The notes below the pieces were generated by a model. The model was not told where the DNA came from. It was given only the letters and a program-made list of their open reading frames with translations, and did no database searches. The position numbers and the translations under genes were made by a program. 42,737 nt of DNA from JBAYJY01 sp041664945 (lineage in GTDB: Bacteria; UBP15; UBA6099): positions 1 to 42,737 of the forward strand of contig JBAYJY010000015.1 of the NCBI GenBank assembly GCA_041664945.1, read 5' to 3'. Positions 23,944 through 33,749 of this stretch are shown here, in pieces (the first letter of the stretch is position 1; each line of letters begins with the position of its first letter).

Positions 23944-24330
23944 ATGGACAACAGGTTTTTGCACTTCGGAATAAAATGCTCGGATCTCGACGAGTCGCTG
24001 AAATTCTACGTCGATGTGATGGGATTCAAAAAGCTGTATGAACTGCAGGTCATGGGCAATCCCTGCATATTCGTCGGGAACGAAACGGTCGAGATAGAAC
24101 TCGAGCGCGCGAACTCGAATGAAGCGCCGCCGAAGAATCCCGTAATGTTCGGAATGGGCCATTTCGCGATCGAGGTTGAAGACATCGACGCGAAGGCGAA
24201 AGAACTGGCCGCGCGCGGCGCGCAGTTCATGATGCCGCCGTTTCAAATCCGGCCCACTCGCAAGATTGCCTTTATCAAGGCGACGGACGGCGTTCTAATC
24301 CAGCTTATTCAGGATTTCCCGGAAACATAA
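23944..24330 (+). CDS. VOC-family (glyoxalase/dioxygenase superfamily) protein
   Basis: 128 residues in two beta-alpha-beta-beta-beta units: FLHFGIKCSDLDESLKFYVDVMGFKKLYEL, then GMGHFAIEVEDIDAKAKELAARGAQF. Metal-ligand positions look like His7, a Glu in ETVEIELE and His in GMGHFAIEV; the fourth, usually Glu, falls at LIQLIQ and appears to be Gln. Lactoylglutathione lyases, epimerases and dioxygenases share this fold, so the reaction cannot be named. AGGAGG lies six bases before ATG. It is the middle gene of the aminotransferase-VOC-reductase operon and probably acts on an intermediate between the two neighbours. Confidence 0.8.
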   Translation: MDNRFLHFGIKCSDLDESLKFYVDVMGFKKLYELQVMGNPCIFVGNETVEIELERANSNEAPPKNPVMFGMGHFAIEVEDIDAKAKELAARGAQFMMPPFQIRPTRKIAFIKATDGVLIQLIQDFPET

Positions 24331-24350
24331 TCCCTCCCGGAGCGATAAAA

Positions 24351-25337
<987 letters not shown>

Positions 25338-25412
25338 TTAGAACTATCCCGCGCTTTTCACCAACGGGGAACCGTCATATTTATCGCGCAATATTTCGTA
25401 ATCCCATGGATT

Positions 25413-25432
25413 GGGCGCAGCATGCTGCGCCC
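25413..25432. repeat. 20-bp perfect palindrome, copy 1
   Basis: GGGCGCAGCATGCTGCGCCC, between the convergent reductase and alcohol dehydrogenase genes. An identical copy lies at 31409-31428. It has no T-run and is probably a dispersed REP-like element that may act as a two-way transcript end. Confidence 0.7.
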
Positions 25433-25439
25433 CTGCGCT

Positions 25440-26579
25440 TTACAACTTTTTTCTCCATATAGCTTCTATATCAGCGGCGCTGAGAGGTTGCGCATTGTTG
25501 GCGACGTTGACCGGATTTGCGACGGCGGTCAGCATCGGGATGTCCGATTCCGAGACGCCGATGTCGGCGAGTTTCGCGGGAGTTCCGTGAGTCAGGCAGA
25601 ATTCGCGAACGACGGCGACGGCATCCGCTTCGTTCTTCGCGTTCAGAGAAGCGAGAAGTCTTTCCTTCCGCCCGCCGGTAAAAGTCGGCATGTTGAATTC
25701 GAGGAATTCAGCGAGAGTGAATGCGCAGGCGTAGCCGTGCGGAAGATTCCAGCGCGAAGTGAGCGCGTAAGAAAGCGCGTGCGAGCCGGCGGTTCCGGTG
25801 CTTCCGAACGCGAGGCTTGCCGTCATGGAAGCGTACATCATTTTCGAGCGGGCTTCGAGGTTCGAGCCGTCGCTGATCGCCGTGGGCAGCCATTTAAGAA
25901 CGATGGGAATTGATTCGAACGCGTTCATGTCGGAAAGCGGCTGCCCGTTATTGGCCCAGAGCGCTTCGAGCGCGTGCGACAGCGCGTCGAGTCCTGTGCT
26001 GGCGGTCTGGTATGGTGGCAGAGAGAGAGTCAGAGTGGGGTCGAGCAGCGCGGCGGCGGGCCATGCGCACGGCGCGGCGATTCCGCATTTCAGGTTGTCG
26101 TGCGGGAGCGTTACGACGAAGTTGCCGTTGACCTCGCTGCCTGTGCCGGCGGTTGTCGGTATGGCGACAACCGGTTCGGCTTTCGGACCCCATGTGCGTT
26201 TCCGCAAAAAATATTCGGAGATGTCGCCTTCGTGCGTTCTCATAACTCCGATGGCTTTTGCGGCGTCGAGCGGCGAGCCGCCGCCCAGCCCTATGAGCAG
26301 TCCGCAGTTCTCGGCGCTGTGCAGAGCGATCCCCTCATTCACTATCGCCGCGTCTGGATTCGGCGGCACCTTGTCGAACAGCACGGTTCGGTCGGCGCCC
26401 AGCATTTCGGTTATCCGGCCGGTCACTCCGGTCTTGTTCATGATTCCGCTCGAATCGGTCACGAGCATTATTTTTCTGTCGCCAGCGAGCGGGTTAGCGA
26501 CTCCGGGAAGCAGATCGAGCGCTCCGGCGCCGAAATGCACGATTGTCCGATGAGTATATTTCCATATTTTGTTCGCCAT
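25440..26579 (-). CDS. Iron-containing alcohol dehydrogenase
   Basis: 379 residues. Nucleotide-binding region IGLGGGSPLDAAKAIG (GGGSxxDxAK pattern, 98-108), the AIPTTAGTGSEV motif (139-150), and four metal ligands in the classical order: Asp198 and His202 (TGLDALSHALEAL), His267 (GTAGSHALSYAL), His281 (NLPHGYACAF). It oxidises or reduces small alcohols/aldehydes with NAD(P)H and a bound Fe2+ (or Zn2+). AAAGGCGG about ten bases before ATG. It is a single-gene transcript that converges on the aminotransferase-VOC-reductase operon. A shared pathway is plausible but not shown. Confidence 0.9.
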   Translation of the reverse strand: MANKIWKYTHRTIVHFGAGALDLLPGVANPLAGDRKIMLVTDSSGIMNKTGVTGRITEMLGADRTVLFDKVPPNPDAAIVNEGIALHSAENCGLLIGLGGGSPLDAAKAIGVMRTHEGDISEYFLRKRTWGPKAEPVVAIPTTAGTGSEVNGNFVVTLPHDNLKCGIAAPCAWPAAALLDPTLTLSLPPYQTASTGLDALSHALEALWANNGQPLSDMNAFESIPIVLKWLPTAISDGSNLEARSKMMYASMTASLAFGSTGTAGSHALSYALTSRWNLPHGYACAFTLAEFLEFNMPTFTGGRKERLLASLNAKNEADAVAVVREFCLTHGTPAKLADIGVSESDIPMLTAVANPVNVANNAQPLSAADIEAIWRKKL

Positions 26580-26688
26580 GTTTGTTTACCGCCTTTCAAT
26601 CATGCAATTCTATTGCCTGCCCGCGCAGGGTGTCAATAAAAATATCGAGACGCCGCATGTTGTTGAAAGCGAAATGAAAGCTGAATGT

Positions 26689-27843
26689 TTAACGCCGGAC
26701 CGCCGGAAATTCCACGAAAAATGAGGCGCCCTGCCCGAGGCCTTTGCTTTCAGCGCGTATTTTGCCACGGCAGTTTTCGACAATGAGTTTGGCGATAGGC
26801 AGGCTCAGGCCGGAACCTTTCGCGTGATGGGTGATGTTCGCGATTGTGAACGGGCGAAAAATTTCGTCCGCGAGCTCGACGGGAAACCCGTCTCCTTTGT
26901 CGCTAACCGTCAATGTGACTGTTGATTCGTTCGCGCTGATTTCAGCGAGGATTGTTTTTTCGACGCGCGAAAACTTGAGCGCGTTGTCCAGCAGAATCCG
27001 AATCACTTTCGAGAGCGATCCGGCGTCGCCCCTGACGAGGCAGGGCGCGCCTGAGCGCGAGATCCGGAAATCCACATCCGTTTTGTGGAGAGCCGGCGTC
27101 GCGTCGGCGACATTTTCCAGAATCACGCTCAAATCCGAAACCGCTGTAAGATCGAAGGCGGTTTTCGACTGTTCGTTGATGTAATCGATCCCGCGAGTCA
27201 CAAAATCAAACAGCCGTCTGTAGCTGTTCTGCGCCACGGCGATCAGCCTCTCGTGGCTGTTCTGAAAATCGGTCCGGTTTAGCAACTCGATGGCGACGGA
27301 CATGCTCGTGAGCGGAGTCTGCAACTCGTGTGAAATGAACGTGAGAAAATCCGACTTGAGGCGGTCGAGTATCTCCAGCCTTTCGTTGGCCTCTTTGAGC
27401 TCCATGGTCCGCTCTTCAACCTTTCTCTCAAGCTCGTCGTTCAATTTCTTAACGTTGTCATACAGCTTTTTCATACGGAGAAAGTTTTTAATTTTCAGAT
27501 TCAGTTCGATGGGATCAATCGGCTTGCTGAGAAAATCGTCGGCGCCGCTCTCAATGCCTCTGCGGCGCGAGTCCGTGTCGTTCAGCGCCGTGACCATAAT
27601 GATAGGCCGGTTCCTTTCTTCCTCTTTCAGCCTTCGGCAAGTCTCAAATCCGTCCATGACCGGCATCGTTACGTCCAGCAGCACAAGGTCGACCGCCGAT
27701 TCCGAAACTTTTTCCAGAGCTTCAATTCCGCTTATCGCTTTTATTATCTCGCAGGGCAAATCCCTGAGGAAACGCTCATAGAGACGCAGATTCATTTCCT
27801 CGTCGTCGACAATCAATAATTTGCAATTCGTTATATCAGGCAT
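26689..27843 (-). CDS. Hybrid response regulator-histidine kinase (REC-coiled coil-HisKA-HATPase)
   Basis: A receiver domain comes first (KLLIVDDEE; phospho-acceptor Asp57 in LVLLDVTMPVMDG; Lys107 in DFLSKPID). A coiled coil follows (KKLNDELERKVEERTMELKEANERLEILDRLK). HisKA has the phospho-acceptor His172 (TFISHELQTPL), then HATPase with Asn287 (ILLDNALKFSR), SDKGDGFP and KGSGLSLPIAKLIVE. There is no sensor or membrane segment, so it is a cytosolic kinase regulated by its own receiver, with another kinase probably feeding it. Start: ATG 27843 begins just before the receiver; an upstream TTG at 27873 would add ten residues without a ribosome site. Its promoter lies at 27946-27973 and no response-regulator partner is adjacent. 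Confidence 0.88.
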   Translation of the reverse strand: MPDITNCKLLIVDDEEMNLRLYERFLRDLPCEIIKAISGIEALEKVSESAVDLVLLDVTMPVMDGFETCRRLKEEERNRPIIMVTALNDTDSRRRGIESGADDFLSKPIDPIELNLKIKNFLRMKKLYDNVKKLNDELERKVEERTMELKEANERLEILDRLKSDFLTFISHELQTPLTSMSVAIELLNRTDFQNSHERLIAVAQNSYRRLFDFVTRGIDYINEQSKTAFDLTAVSDLSVILENVADATPALHKTDVDFRISRSGAPCLVRGDAGSLSKVIRILLDNALKFSRVEKTILAEISANESTVTLTVSDKGDGFPVELADEIFRPFTIANITHHAKGSGLSLPIAKLIVENCRGKIRAESKGLGQGASFFVEFPAVRR

Positions 27844-27945
27844 TTGCCCGCGGCTTTCTTCGGGGTCTCGCAATATGAAGAAAATTCAACCAAGCCCCGC
27901 CGAATCTCCGTAGCGCAAAAATCAGAAGTTTAATTATTGGATATA

Positions 27946-27973
27946 ATTATAGCGTTTATTGATAGATTGACAA
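27946..27973 (-). promoter_or_regulatory. sigma-70-type promoter of the kinase gene
   Basis: Minus strand TTGTCA (27968-27973), 16-base spacer, TATAAT (27946-27951); 11 of 12 consensus bases. The 316-base gap to the GH31 gene holds this and a plus-strand promoter, and nothing else that I see. Confidence 0.6.
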
Positions 27974-28102
27974 TTTCATCCATAAAGTTATGAGGCGCCA
28001 TTTTACTCACATTTCCGAATGCGCTTCTTTCGCCGTTCAGGAGAATAAATCGTTCAGTCCGCTCAAAAAATATAACGGCGGAATAAATAGTTCATTGAAT
28101 TA

Positions 28103-28131
28103 TTAGAGTAATCCTGAGTTTTTGATATAAT
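28103..28131 (+). promoter_or_regulatory. Promoter-like sequence of the GH31 gene
   Basis: TTAGAG (28103-28108), 17-base spacer, exact TATAAT (28126-28131); predicted start about 50 bases before the ATG. Confidence 0.45.
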
Positions 28132-28189
28132 TCATTACCAATTCGGGCAATTCGCAGGCGGAACGGTCCGCCGAAACTGGGAGGAAGCC

Positions 28190-31100
28190 ATGATTAGATT
28201 CGAATCTTTTGATTTAGGAAACCTGATGCGCTGTTTAGTCGGCGCATGCGTGATCGGAGTCGCGGTCTCAACCGCAACGCTCGCCGCCGAGAAAAGCGCC
28301 ATAGTGACTGTCGGCAACGCGCGATTCACGGTCGTCGCGAAGGAATGCATACGGATGGAATATTCGGCCGCCGGGAAATTCATCGACGAGCCGTCCTATT
28401 TCGCCGCCAACCGCAGCGCGGCTTATAAGGATTTCAAGCTGACGAAAAAAGGCGGCTCAACCGTCATCGACACCGGCGCGATCAAGCTTGAATACACGCC
28501 GGACGGTAAATCGTTCTGGAAGAATAATCTGCGCGCGGAGATAAAAAAAGGCGCCGGAACCGTCGAATGGCTGCCGGGCATGGAAAACAAAGGCAACCTC
28601 GGCGGCACGATCCGCACGGTTGACGGCGTGATGGGGCCTGTCGACCTCGGCGAGGGCGTCGTCTCGCGCGACGGCTGGTATCTGCTCGACGATTCACAAA
28701 GGCACATTTTCACAAAAGACTGGGTAGCGGAGCGCCCGAAGAGCGCCGGCTCGGACTGGTATCTGTTCGGCTACGGCTACGACTATGCCGGAGCGGTCAA
28801 GGCGATGACGGCTATCGGCGGCGTGACGCCGCTGCCGCGCAAATACGCGCTCGGCGCGTGGTACTCGCGCTACTGGCCGTACTCGTCAAAAGAGTATCGC
28901 AACATAGTCAAGGAATTCGAGCGCGAGGATTTCCCGCTCGATGTCATGGTAATGGACATGGACTGGCACCGCGACGGCTGGACCGGCTGGTCGTGGAACC
29001 GCAAACTGCTGCCCGACGCCGAGGAGTTGCTGAAATGGGACCACGAACAGGGTCTCGCGGTCACTCTTAACCTGCACCCGGCGGACGGCGTCGGCCCGCA
29101 CGAGGACGCCTACGCACAGTTCATGAAGGACATGGGAGAGGACCCCGCGAGCAGGAAAACGATCACTTACGACTCCGGAGATAAAAAATATCTCGACACT
29201 TTATTCAAAGATGTCGTCGAGCCGCTCGAAAAAAACGGCGTCGACTTCTGGTGGCTCGACTGGCAGCAGTATCCAAACACGCTCAGCGTTCCCGGCCTGA
29301 CAAACCTCTCATGGCTGAATCACTATTTCTTCACGCATACCGGCGAAAGCGGGCGGCGCGGACTTTCGTTCAGCCGCTGGGCCGGATGGGGCGATCACCG
29401 GCACCCGATCCACTTCTCCGGCGACTCGCACACAGGATGGCCGATGCTCGCTTTCGAGGTCCCGCTGACCTCCACCGCCGGAAACATCGGCGCCTTCTTC
29501 TGGTCCCACGACATCGGTGGACACATGGGCCCGCGCAACGAGGAGTCATACACCCGTTGGGTGCAGTTCGGCGCCACTTCCGCCGCGCTCCGCTCTCACT
29601 CCACCCGCTCTCCCGAACTCGACCGCAGACCTTGGAAATACGGCAAATGGGCCGAAAACTCAATGCGCATTTCCTTCCACCTGCGCTCTGTCATTTTCCC
29701 TTACATCTATTCCAGCGCATGGCAGGTTTTCAACGAATCCAAACCGCTCAACCGGCAGCTTTATTTCGATTATCCCCAAGACGATAACGCCTACAAGAAT
29801 CCTCAGGAATATTTCTACGGCGACGCTTTCCTCGCCGCGCCGATCGCCAAACCAGGCATAGGCAAAAAACGCGTCGGCTATCAGGTCGTCCGCTTCCCGG
29901 ACGGGCTCTGGTACAACTGGTTCACAGGCGAGCGCTATGCCGGCAAAACGGAGATCGTCGCCGCCGCGGACATCAACGAGTTCCCGCTCTATGTCAAAGG
30001 CGGTATTCCGGTCCCGATGCAGCCCTACACGAACCGAATGGCCACCGCGCCGCTCAAAAATCTCGTCGTCCGCTGCTATCCCGGCGAGGACGGCAAAAAA
30101 GGCGCGTTCACTCTCTATGAAGACGACGGCATTTCTCCCGATTATCAGAAAGGCGCCCGCGCTCTGACCGAACTGAGCTGTTTGCGCAAAGGCGACAAGT
30201 ATGAAATCACCGTCTCGGCGGCCAAGGGGACTTATAACGGACAACTCAAGAAACGCGCGTACACAATCGAATTGGCGGGCACGAAAAAAGCGGCGTCCGC
30301 GACTGTCGACGGCGCTGCTGCAAAGATCGTTTACGACTCGAACGAGGGAATCAACCGCATCAGCGTTCCCGAACGAGCGATCGGGAAAAGCGTGAAGGTG
30401 AAAGTCAGCGCCGCTCTCGCCGACTACAGCGCGCTGAGCGCGAAAGCGGCCGACCGCCGCGCGGCCGGCATCCTCGGCGAGAAGTACGAAAACATGCCGC
30501 TGAAAAAAGCGATCGACGCTTACGCATCCGCCGGCAAACCTGACAAAACGACGCTCGACGCTCTCTTCGCCGTCGGCGGCGCCTCCTTCTTTACGAAGAA
30601 CGAAGGCGTTTATATTTATAAAGGGCCGGAAAATGTTTATTTCTATGTCCAGCCGGGGCTTTTCGACAACAACGCGTTCAAAGTCAGCGTTGTGGATATC
30701 GTCGGCGACAGCGAGAAAGAGGTTTATTCCTCCGATAAGAAAGCGGTCGCGCCGGAGCGGCTTTCGCTTCCGGGCCTTCCGCCGTTCGACGGCGCTTCCG
30801 TCGGATTCGGACTTCCCGCAAAACGCATCATGAAAATTTCTTTCACTGTCGAAGGCAAGCCGTACTCGCTGATCGACACGATTACCGCCAAACGCAGTTG
30901 GATCAACAAGTGGAACGCCGTCGGCACTTTCCCTTACGACCGCAGCGGAAAGCTTGCCGATCAGAAATTCGGACCGGAACTTGAAGATATTAAACTTAAC
31001 GCCCGCTATAAGGGCTTCATGGATAAACCGGTTGTATGGCGCAAAGCGAAAACCGAAGACGACGATACCGTTGATTTTCAGAAACATTTCTTCGTTCCGG

Positions 31101-31384
31101 TCGACGGCAGGATCGCCTACGCGGCGGCGTTCATTTATTCCGACGCGGCGCAGGACGCGACTTTCTGGGTGAACAGCGACGACGGCGCGCAGGCCTGGCT
31201 GAACGGAAAACAGGTTCTGTTGTCCGACGTTTCGCGCTCGGTTGTCGAAGGGGCTGACGAATTTTCCGGCGAACTGAATGCGGGCCGAAACGTGCTGCTC
31301 GTTAAAATTTCGCAGCAGAACATGCAATGGAAATTCAAGGCGGCGCTCGAGGTTGCGAAACCGATCAAGCTTGAATGGAAGTAG
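28190..31384 (+). CDS. Secreted family-31 glycoside hydrolase with C-terminal extension
   Basis: A signal peptide (GACVIGVAVSTATLAA, cleavage near residue 33) precedes the GH31 N-terminal beta-sandwich. The catalytic barrel follows: ALGAWYSRYWPYSSKEYRNIVKEF, VMVMDMDWH, nucleophile Asp357 in FWWLDWQQ, acid/base Asp412 in HFSGDSHTGW, FFWSHDIGGHMG, ALRSHSTR. The DUF5110-like beta domain ends near residue 660 (YEDDGISPDYQKGA). The extra 350 residues contain a domain with VGGASFFTKNEGVYIYKGPENVYFYVQPGLFDNN and, at the end, a PA14/jelly-roll-like module (FWVNSDDGAQAWLNGKQV, LNAGRNVLLVKISQQN), probably carbohydrate binding. Family members are alpha-glucosidases, alpha-xylosidases and sulfoquinovosidases; I cannot choose. 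GGAGG lies six bases before ATG. The 1064 residues exceed the usual family length because of the extension. Confidence 0.9.
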   Translation: MIRFESFDLGNLMRCLVGACVIGVAVSTATLAAEKSAIVTVGNARFTVVAKECIRMEYSAAGKFIDEPSYFAANRSAAYKDFKLTKKGGSTVIDTGAIKLEYTPDGKSFWKNNLRAEIKKGAGTVEWLPGMENKGNLGGTIRTVDGVMGPVDLGEGVVSRDGWYLLDDSQRHIFTKDWVAERPKSAGSDWYLFGYGYDYAGAVKAMTAIGGVTPLPRKYALGAWYSRYWPYSSKEYRNIVKEFEREDFPLDVMVMDMDWHRDGWTGWSWNRKLLPDAEELLKWDHEQGLAVTLNLHPADGVGPHEDAYAQFMKDMGEDPASRKTITYDSGDKKYLDTLFKDVVEPLEKNGVDFWWLDWQQYPNTLSVPGLTNLSWLNHYFFTHTGESGRRGLSFSRWAGWGDHRHPIHFSGDSHTGWPMLAFEVPLTSTAGNIGAFFWSHDIGGHMGPRNEESYTRWVQFGATSAALRSHSTRSPELDRRPWKYGKWAENSMRISFHLRSVIFPYIYSSAWQVFNESKPLNRQLYFDYPQDDNAYKNPQEYFYGDAFLAAPIAKPGIGKKRVGYQVVRFPDGLWYNWFTGERYAGKTEIVAAADINEFPLYVKGGIPVPMQPYTNRMATAPLKNLVVRCYPGEDGKKGAFTLYEDDGISPDYQKGARALTELSCLRKGDKYEITVSAAKGTYNGQLKKRAYTIELAGTKKAASATVDGAAAKIVYDSNEGINRISVPERAIGKSVKVKVSAALADYSALSAKAADRRAAGILGEKYENMPLKKAIDAYASAGKPDKTTLDALFAVGGASFFTKNEGVYIYKGPENVYFYVQPGLFDNNAFKVSVVDIVGDSEKEVYSSDKKAVAPERLSLPGLPPFDGASVGFGLPAKRIMKISFTVEGKPYSLIDTITAKRSWINKWNAVGTFPYDRSGKLADQKFGPELEDIKLNARYKGFMDKPVVWRKAKTEDDDTVDFQKHFFVPVDGRIAYAAAFIYSDAAQDATFWVNSDDGAQAWLNGKQVLLSDVSRSVVEGADEFSGELNAGRNVLLVKISQQNMQWKFKAALEVAKPIKLEWK

Positions 31385-31408
31385 GGGAAAACAGTAGATA
31401 GTAGGTAG

Positions 31409-31428
31409 GGGCGCAGCATGCTGCGCCC
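31409..31428. repeat. 20-bp perfect palindrome, copy 2
   Basis: Same sequence as 25413-25432, 25 bases after the GH31 stop. Both copies sit at the 3' ends of genes. Confidence 0.7.
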
Positions 31429-31522
31429 AACATTTGAATGAATACAAATTGGGAAACGCTCAAGATGTTGGCGACAACACATTCCTGACAGTTTGATGTC
31501 ATGCAAAATATATAACTCCGTC

Positions 31523-31544
31523 ATTCCCGACGGAGATCGGGAAT
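31523..31544. repeat. dRS3-like inverted repeat (ATTCCC...GGGAAT)
   Basis: ATTCCCGA, loop CGGAGA, TCGGGAAT, within CGTCATTCCCG...GGGAATCCAG. This resembles short repeats dispersed in many bacterial genomes, such as the neisserial dRS3 core. One copy only in this window. Confidence 0.55.
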
Positions 31545-31631
31545 CCAGAGGGGACATGACGTCGGGGGTGGCGTTTTCTGGCTGGGCGGCCGGGTTAAAC
31601 CTAACTCAATTGTCCGCATTTCGTGACTGTT

Positions 31632-32564
31632 ATGAAAATCTCAGAACATTTGTATTTCTATCGCGGCGTCGAACATATCTTTCCCGCATTCGGAATGTAT
31701 TCCGGCAATTCGAGCATTATCAGCGGGGACAGCCTGACGCTGATCGACCCCGGCACGGCGGCAGGCGTACATCTCCGTTCGGTGAGTGAAAAGTCGGTGC
31801 GCGACGGATTGCGGTTCGGCGACATCAAAAAGATTCTCCTCACACATGCGCATCAGGACCATGCCCCCGCAGCCCCTTTCCTCGCGGAAGAACTCGGCGC
31901 CGACATACTCTGCCACAAACTCGAAATCCCCATGCTCGAAGACCCCGCCGTCTTCTTCCGCGACGAATACGACGCCTTCACGCTCGGCAATAAAGAAATG
32001 CCCCGCCTGCCCGAATGGCTGACAAATGCCGGCGTTTTCGTCCTTTTCGGAGCCTTGAAGCCGCACTTTGGAGCCGTCGCCGTTTCCGAGGGGACCGTTG
32101 TCGATGAAGCCGCCGGAGCGACCGTCGTCGAACTGCCCGGCCACCGGCCCGGCGAGATCGGCGTCTATATCGCCCGCGACCGCGCGCTCGTCACCGGCGA
32201 CATCATAAACTGGCGCCGCTACAGCCTTCCCTCGCTCAACATGCCCGTCTCCGACCTCGATATGACTGTCGCCTCTCTGCATAAAATGCTAAAGCTCGAC
32301 GTCGAAGTCATTGTGAACGGACACGAGAATTTCGTCCGGGGCGAAGCGAGAATTAAGAAATGGATATCGGATGTTCTGTTGTGGTGCGACCGGTCGCGGG
32401 AAATCGCCGCACGTGAAATCGGACGCGACCCGCGCTTCCCGCTCCTCAAACTCGGCCGGATGCTGATCGACAATAATGTCGAAATTCCGTTCTACGAAAT
32501 AATCCCTATTGCTCACACCGTCCTGAAAAGCATCGGCCACGCCGAACCCTGCAGATTGATTTGA
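31632..32564 (+). CDS. Metallo-beta-lactamase-fold hydrolase
   Basis: The di-metal site is complete: LTHAHQDHAPAAPFL (HxHxDH), His in ELPGHRPGEIGVYI, Asp in ALVTGDIINW and a late His in VNGHENFVRG. The opening MKISEHLYFYRGVEHIFPAFGMYSGNSSIISGDSLTLIDPGTA is usual for the family. It is about 310 residues, longer than glyoxalase II, with a helical C-terminal part (KKWISDVLLWCDRSREIAAREI), as in general MBL hydrolases acting on thioesters, lactones or phosphodiesters. The substrate cannot be named. ATG 31632 follows an upstream GTG at 31623; neither has a clear ribosome site. It follows the GH31 gene by about 250 bases containing two palindromic repeats, so separate transcription is likely. Confidence 0.85.
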   Translation: MKISEHLYFYRGVEHIFPAFGMYSGNSSIISGDSLTLIDPGTAAGVHLRSVSEKSVRDGLRFGDIKKILLTHAHQDHAPAAPFLAEELGADILCHKLEIPMLEDPAVFFRDEYDAFTLGNKEMPRLPEWLTNAGVFVLFGALKPHFGAVAVSEGTVVDEAAGATVVELPGHRPGEIGVYIARDRALVTGDIINWRRYSLPSLNMPVSDLDMTVASLHKMLKLDVEVIVNGHENFVRGEARIKKWISDVLLWCDRSREIAAREIGRDPRFPLLKLGRMLIDNNVEIPFYEIIPIAHTVLKSIGHAEPCRLI

Positions 32565-32598
32565 AATTATTTGTTTTTGCGTAAGTTGATATACGAAC

Positions 32599-33045
32599 TC
32601 AAGACGCCTGCATCGCGATGTGTTCCTTTTTCATGCATCGGTCCATGATGACATTCAGGCCGACGGATTCGGCTTTCTTCGCCGCCTCGTTGTTCACGAT
32701 GCCTTCCTGCATCCAGACCGTTTTCACGCCCGACGCTATCGCCTCGGCGACTATCGCCGGCGCTTCCTTCGGCGGCCGGAACATGTCGACCACATCAATA
32801 CGCTTGGGTATCTCGCGCAGACTGCGATAGACTTTCCGGCCTAATATTTCGTCAGCCGCCGGGTTCACCGGTATCACTTCGTAACCTGCATCCATCAGAT
32901 ATTTCCCGACTTTGTAACTTGCCTTATTCGGGTCGGCCGACATCCCGAAAACCACAATGACTTTCGCCTCTTTCAGGATCTTCCTGATTTTGTCGTCAGG
33001 CTGCTGATCGTAAACTATTTCGCACACTTCATGTTTTTTGTCCAT
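32599..33045 (-). CDS. CoA-binding (YccU-like) protein
   Basis: 148 residues with a Rossmann CoA-binding domain: KVIVVFGMSADPNKASYKVGKYLMDAGYEVIPVNPAADEILGRKVYRSLREIP and VWMQEGIVNNEAAKKAESVGLNVIMDRCMKKEH. This is the stand-alone CoA-binding domain also found in acyl-CoA synthetases and succinyl-CoA ligase; its cellular role is not established. The final Cys and RCMKKEH motif are usual for the family. The start codon shares one base with the stop of the nitroreductase-like gene (TAATG), implying translational coupling and a two-gene operon. Confidence 0.88.
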   Translation of the reverse strand: MDKKHEVCEIVYDQQPDDKIRKILKEAKVIVVFGMSADPNKASYKVGKYLMDAGYEVIPVNPAADEILGRKVYRSLREIPKRIDVVDMFRPPKEAPAIVAEAIASGVKTVWMQEGIVNNEAAKKAESVGLNVIMDRCMKKEHIAMQAS

Positions 33046-33698
33046 TATTTCGGATACCCCACTGATTGCGCGAGAACTATTTTCTGTTCCTTGCGAAGGT
33101 TCAAAATCTTTGCGAGCGCCGCCTTATCCACGAGGCCGCGAACGAATGTCGAAAGGCCTTCCGACGCACAGTAAAGGTAGACGTTCTGGCTGATGAAGCC
33201 GGTGTCGGCCGCGGAATAAAGTATTCTGTCCTCTTTTGTCGCCGTGCCCATTTTTGAGAAATCGGCCACGTAAACAAGACTCACCGGCGCTTGAGCGGCA
33301 TACGCCTGAATTCCTGTCGCCGCCCGGACGTCATTCGCCAACACCGGCGCCAGTTCGTTGTTTTTCGCGTCGTAAGTGAACAGGCCTTCCTGAAGCGCTA
33401 CATAAATTTCGATCTCCTGCCAGTTCACCGCGGAGGGCGCGGTCCGTTTTCCCAACTCGGGCCGGTTGATTCCGAACGCGGCCCAGAGCAGGTTCGAAAG
33501 TTGCTGCTGCGTTAATTTCTTATCGCTGAAATCCCGCGACGTGCTTCGCGCCTTTAGCGCTTCCATCAGAGGCATGCCGCCTTTCATATCAGGCGCCGGC
33601 AGCTTGATCGGTTTCAGATCCTGCGCCGCCGCGCAGACCGAGAAAATCATCGCCGCCATCAGCGCCGCGAATATTGTTGTTCCTGTTTTGCTTTTCAT
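33045..33698 (-). CDS. Exported nitroreductase-like (SagB/ThcOx-type) flavoprotein
   Basis: ATG 33698 (AGGAGA six bases upstream) gives a signal peptide (IFAALMAAMIFSVCAAAQ). The body has the nitroreductase pattern: LMEALKARSTSRDFSDKKLTQQQLSNLLWAAFGINRPELGKRTAPSAVNWQEIEIYVAL, then SAADTGFISQNVYLYCASEGLSTFVRG and KIVLAQSVGYPK. Members bind FMN and reduce or oxidise substrates; SagB/ThcOx relatives oxidise azolines. The usual second nitroreductase domain is absent, so this is the single-domain form. Export of a flavin enzyme is unusual but seen in this subgroup. An in-frame extension to 33860 would run through the palindromic element 33750-33836 and is not credible. Confidence 0.82.
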   Translation of the reverse strand: MKSKTGTTIFAALMAAMIFSVCAAAQDLKPIKLPAPDMKGGMPLMEALKARSTSRDFSDKKLTQQQLSNLLWAAFGINRPELGKRTAPSAVNWQEIEIYVALQEGLFTYDAKNNELAPVLANDVRAATGIQAYAAQAPVSLVYVADFSKMGTATKEDRILYSAADTGFISQNVYLYCASEGLSTFVRGLVDKAALAKILNLRKEQKIVLAQSVGYPK

Positions 33699-33749
33699 AA
33701 GTGTCTCCTGTAGCGTTGAGTTTCTTTTGCTCAAAACGATTTCGATTAA

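Noticed and set aside
29660..31447. Long open frame opposite the GH31 gene (595 codons, minus strand).
   Set aside because: Shadow of strong codon bias in the GH31 gene; no ribosome site or family pattern. The same applies to the long frames opposite the helicase (34227-35645), uxaE (36718-37896), glgC (2810-3901) and the TPP enzyme (41266-42537).
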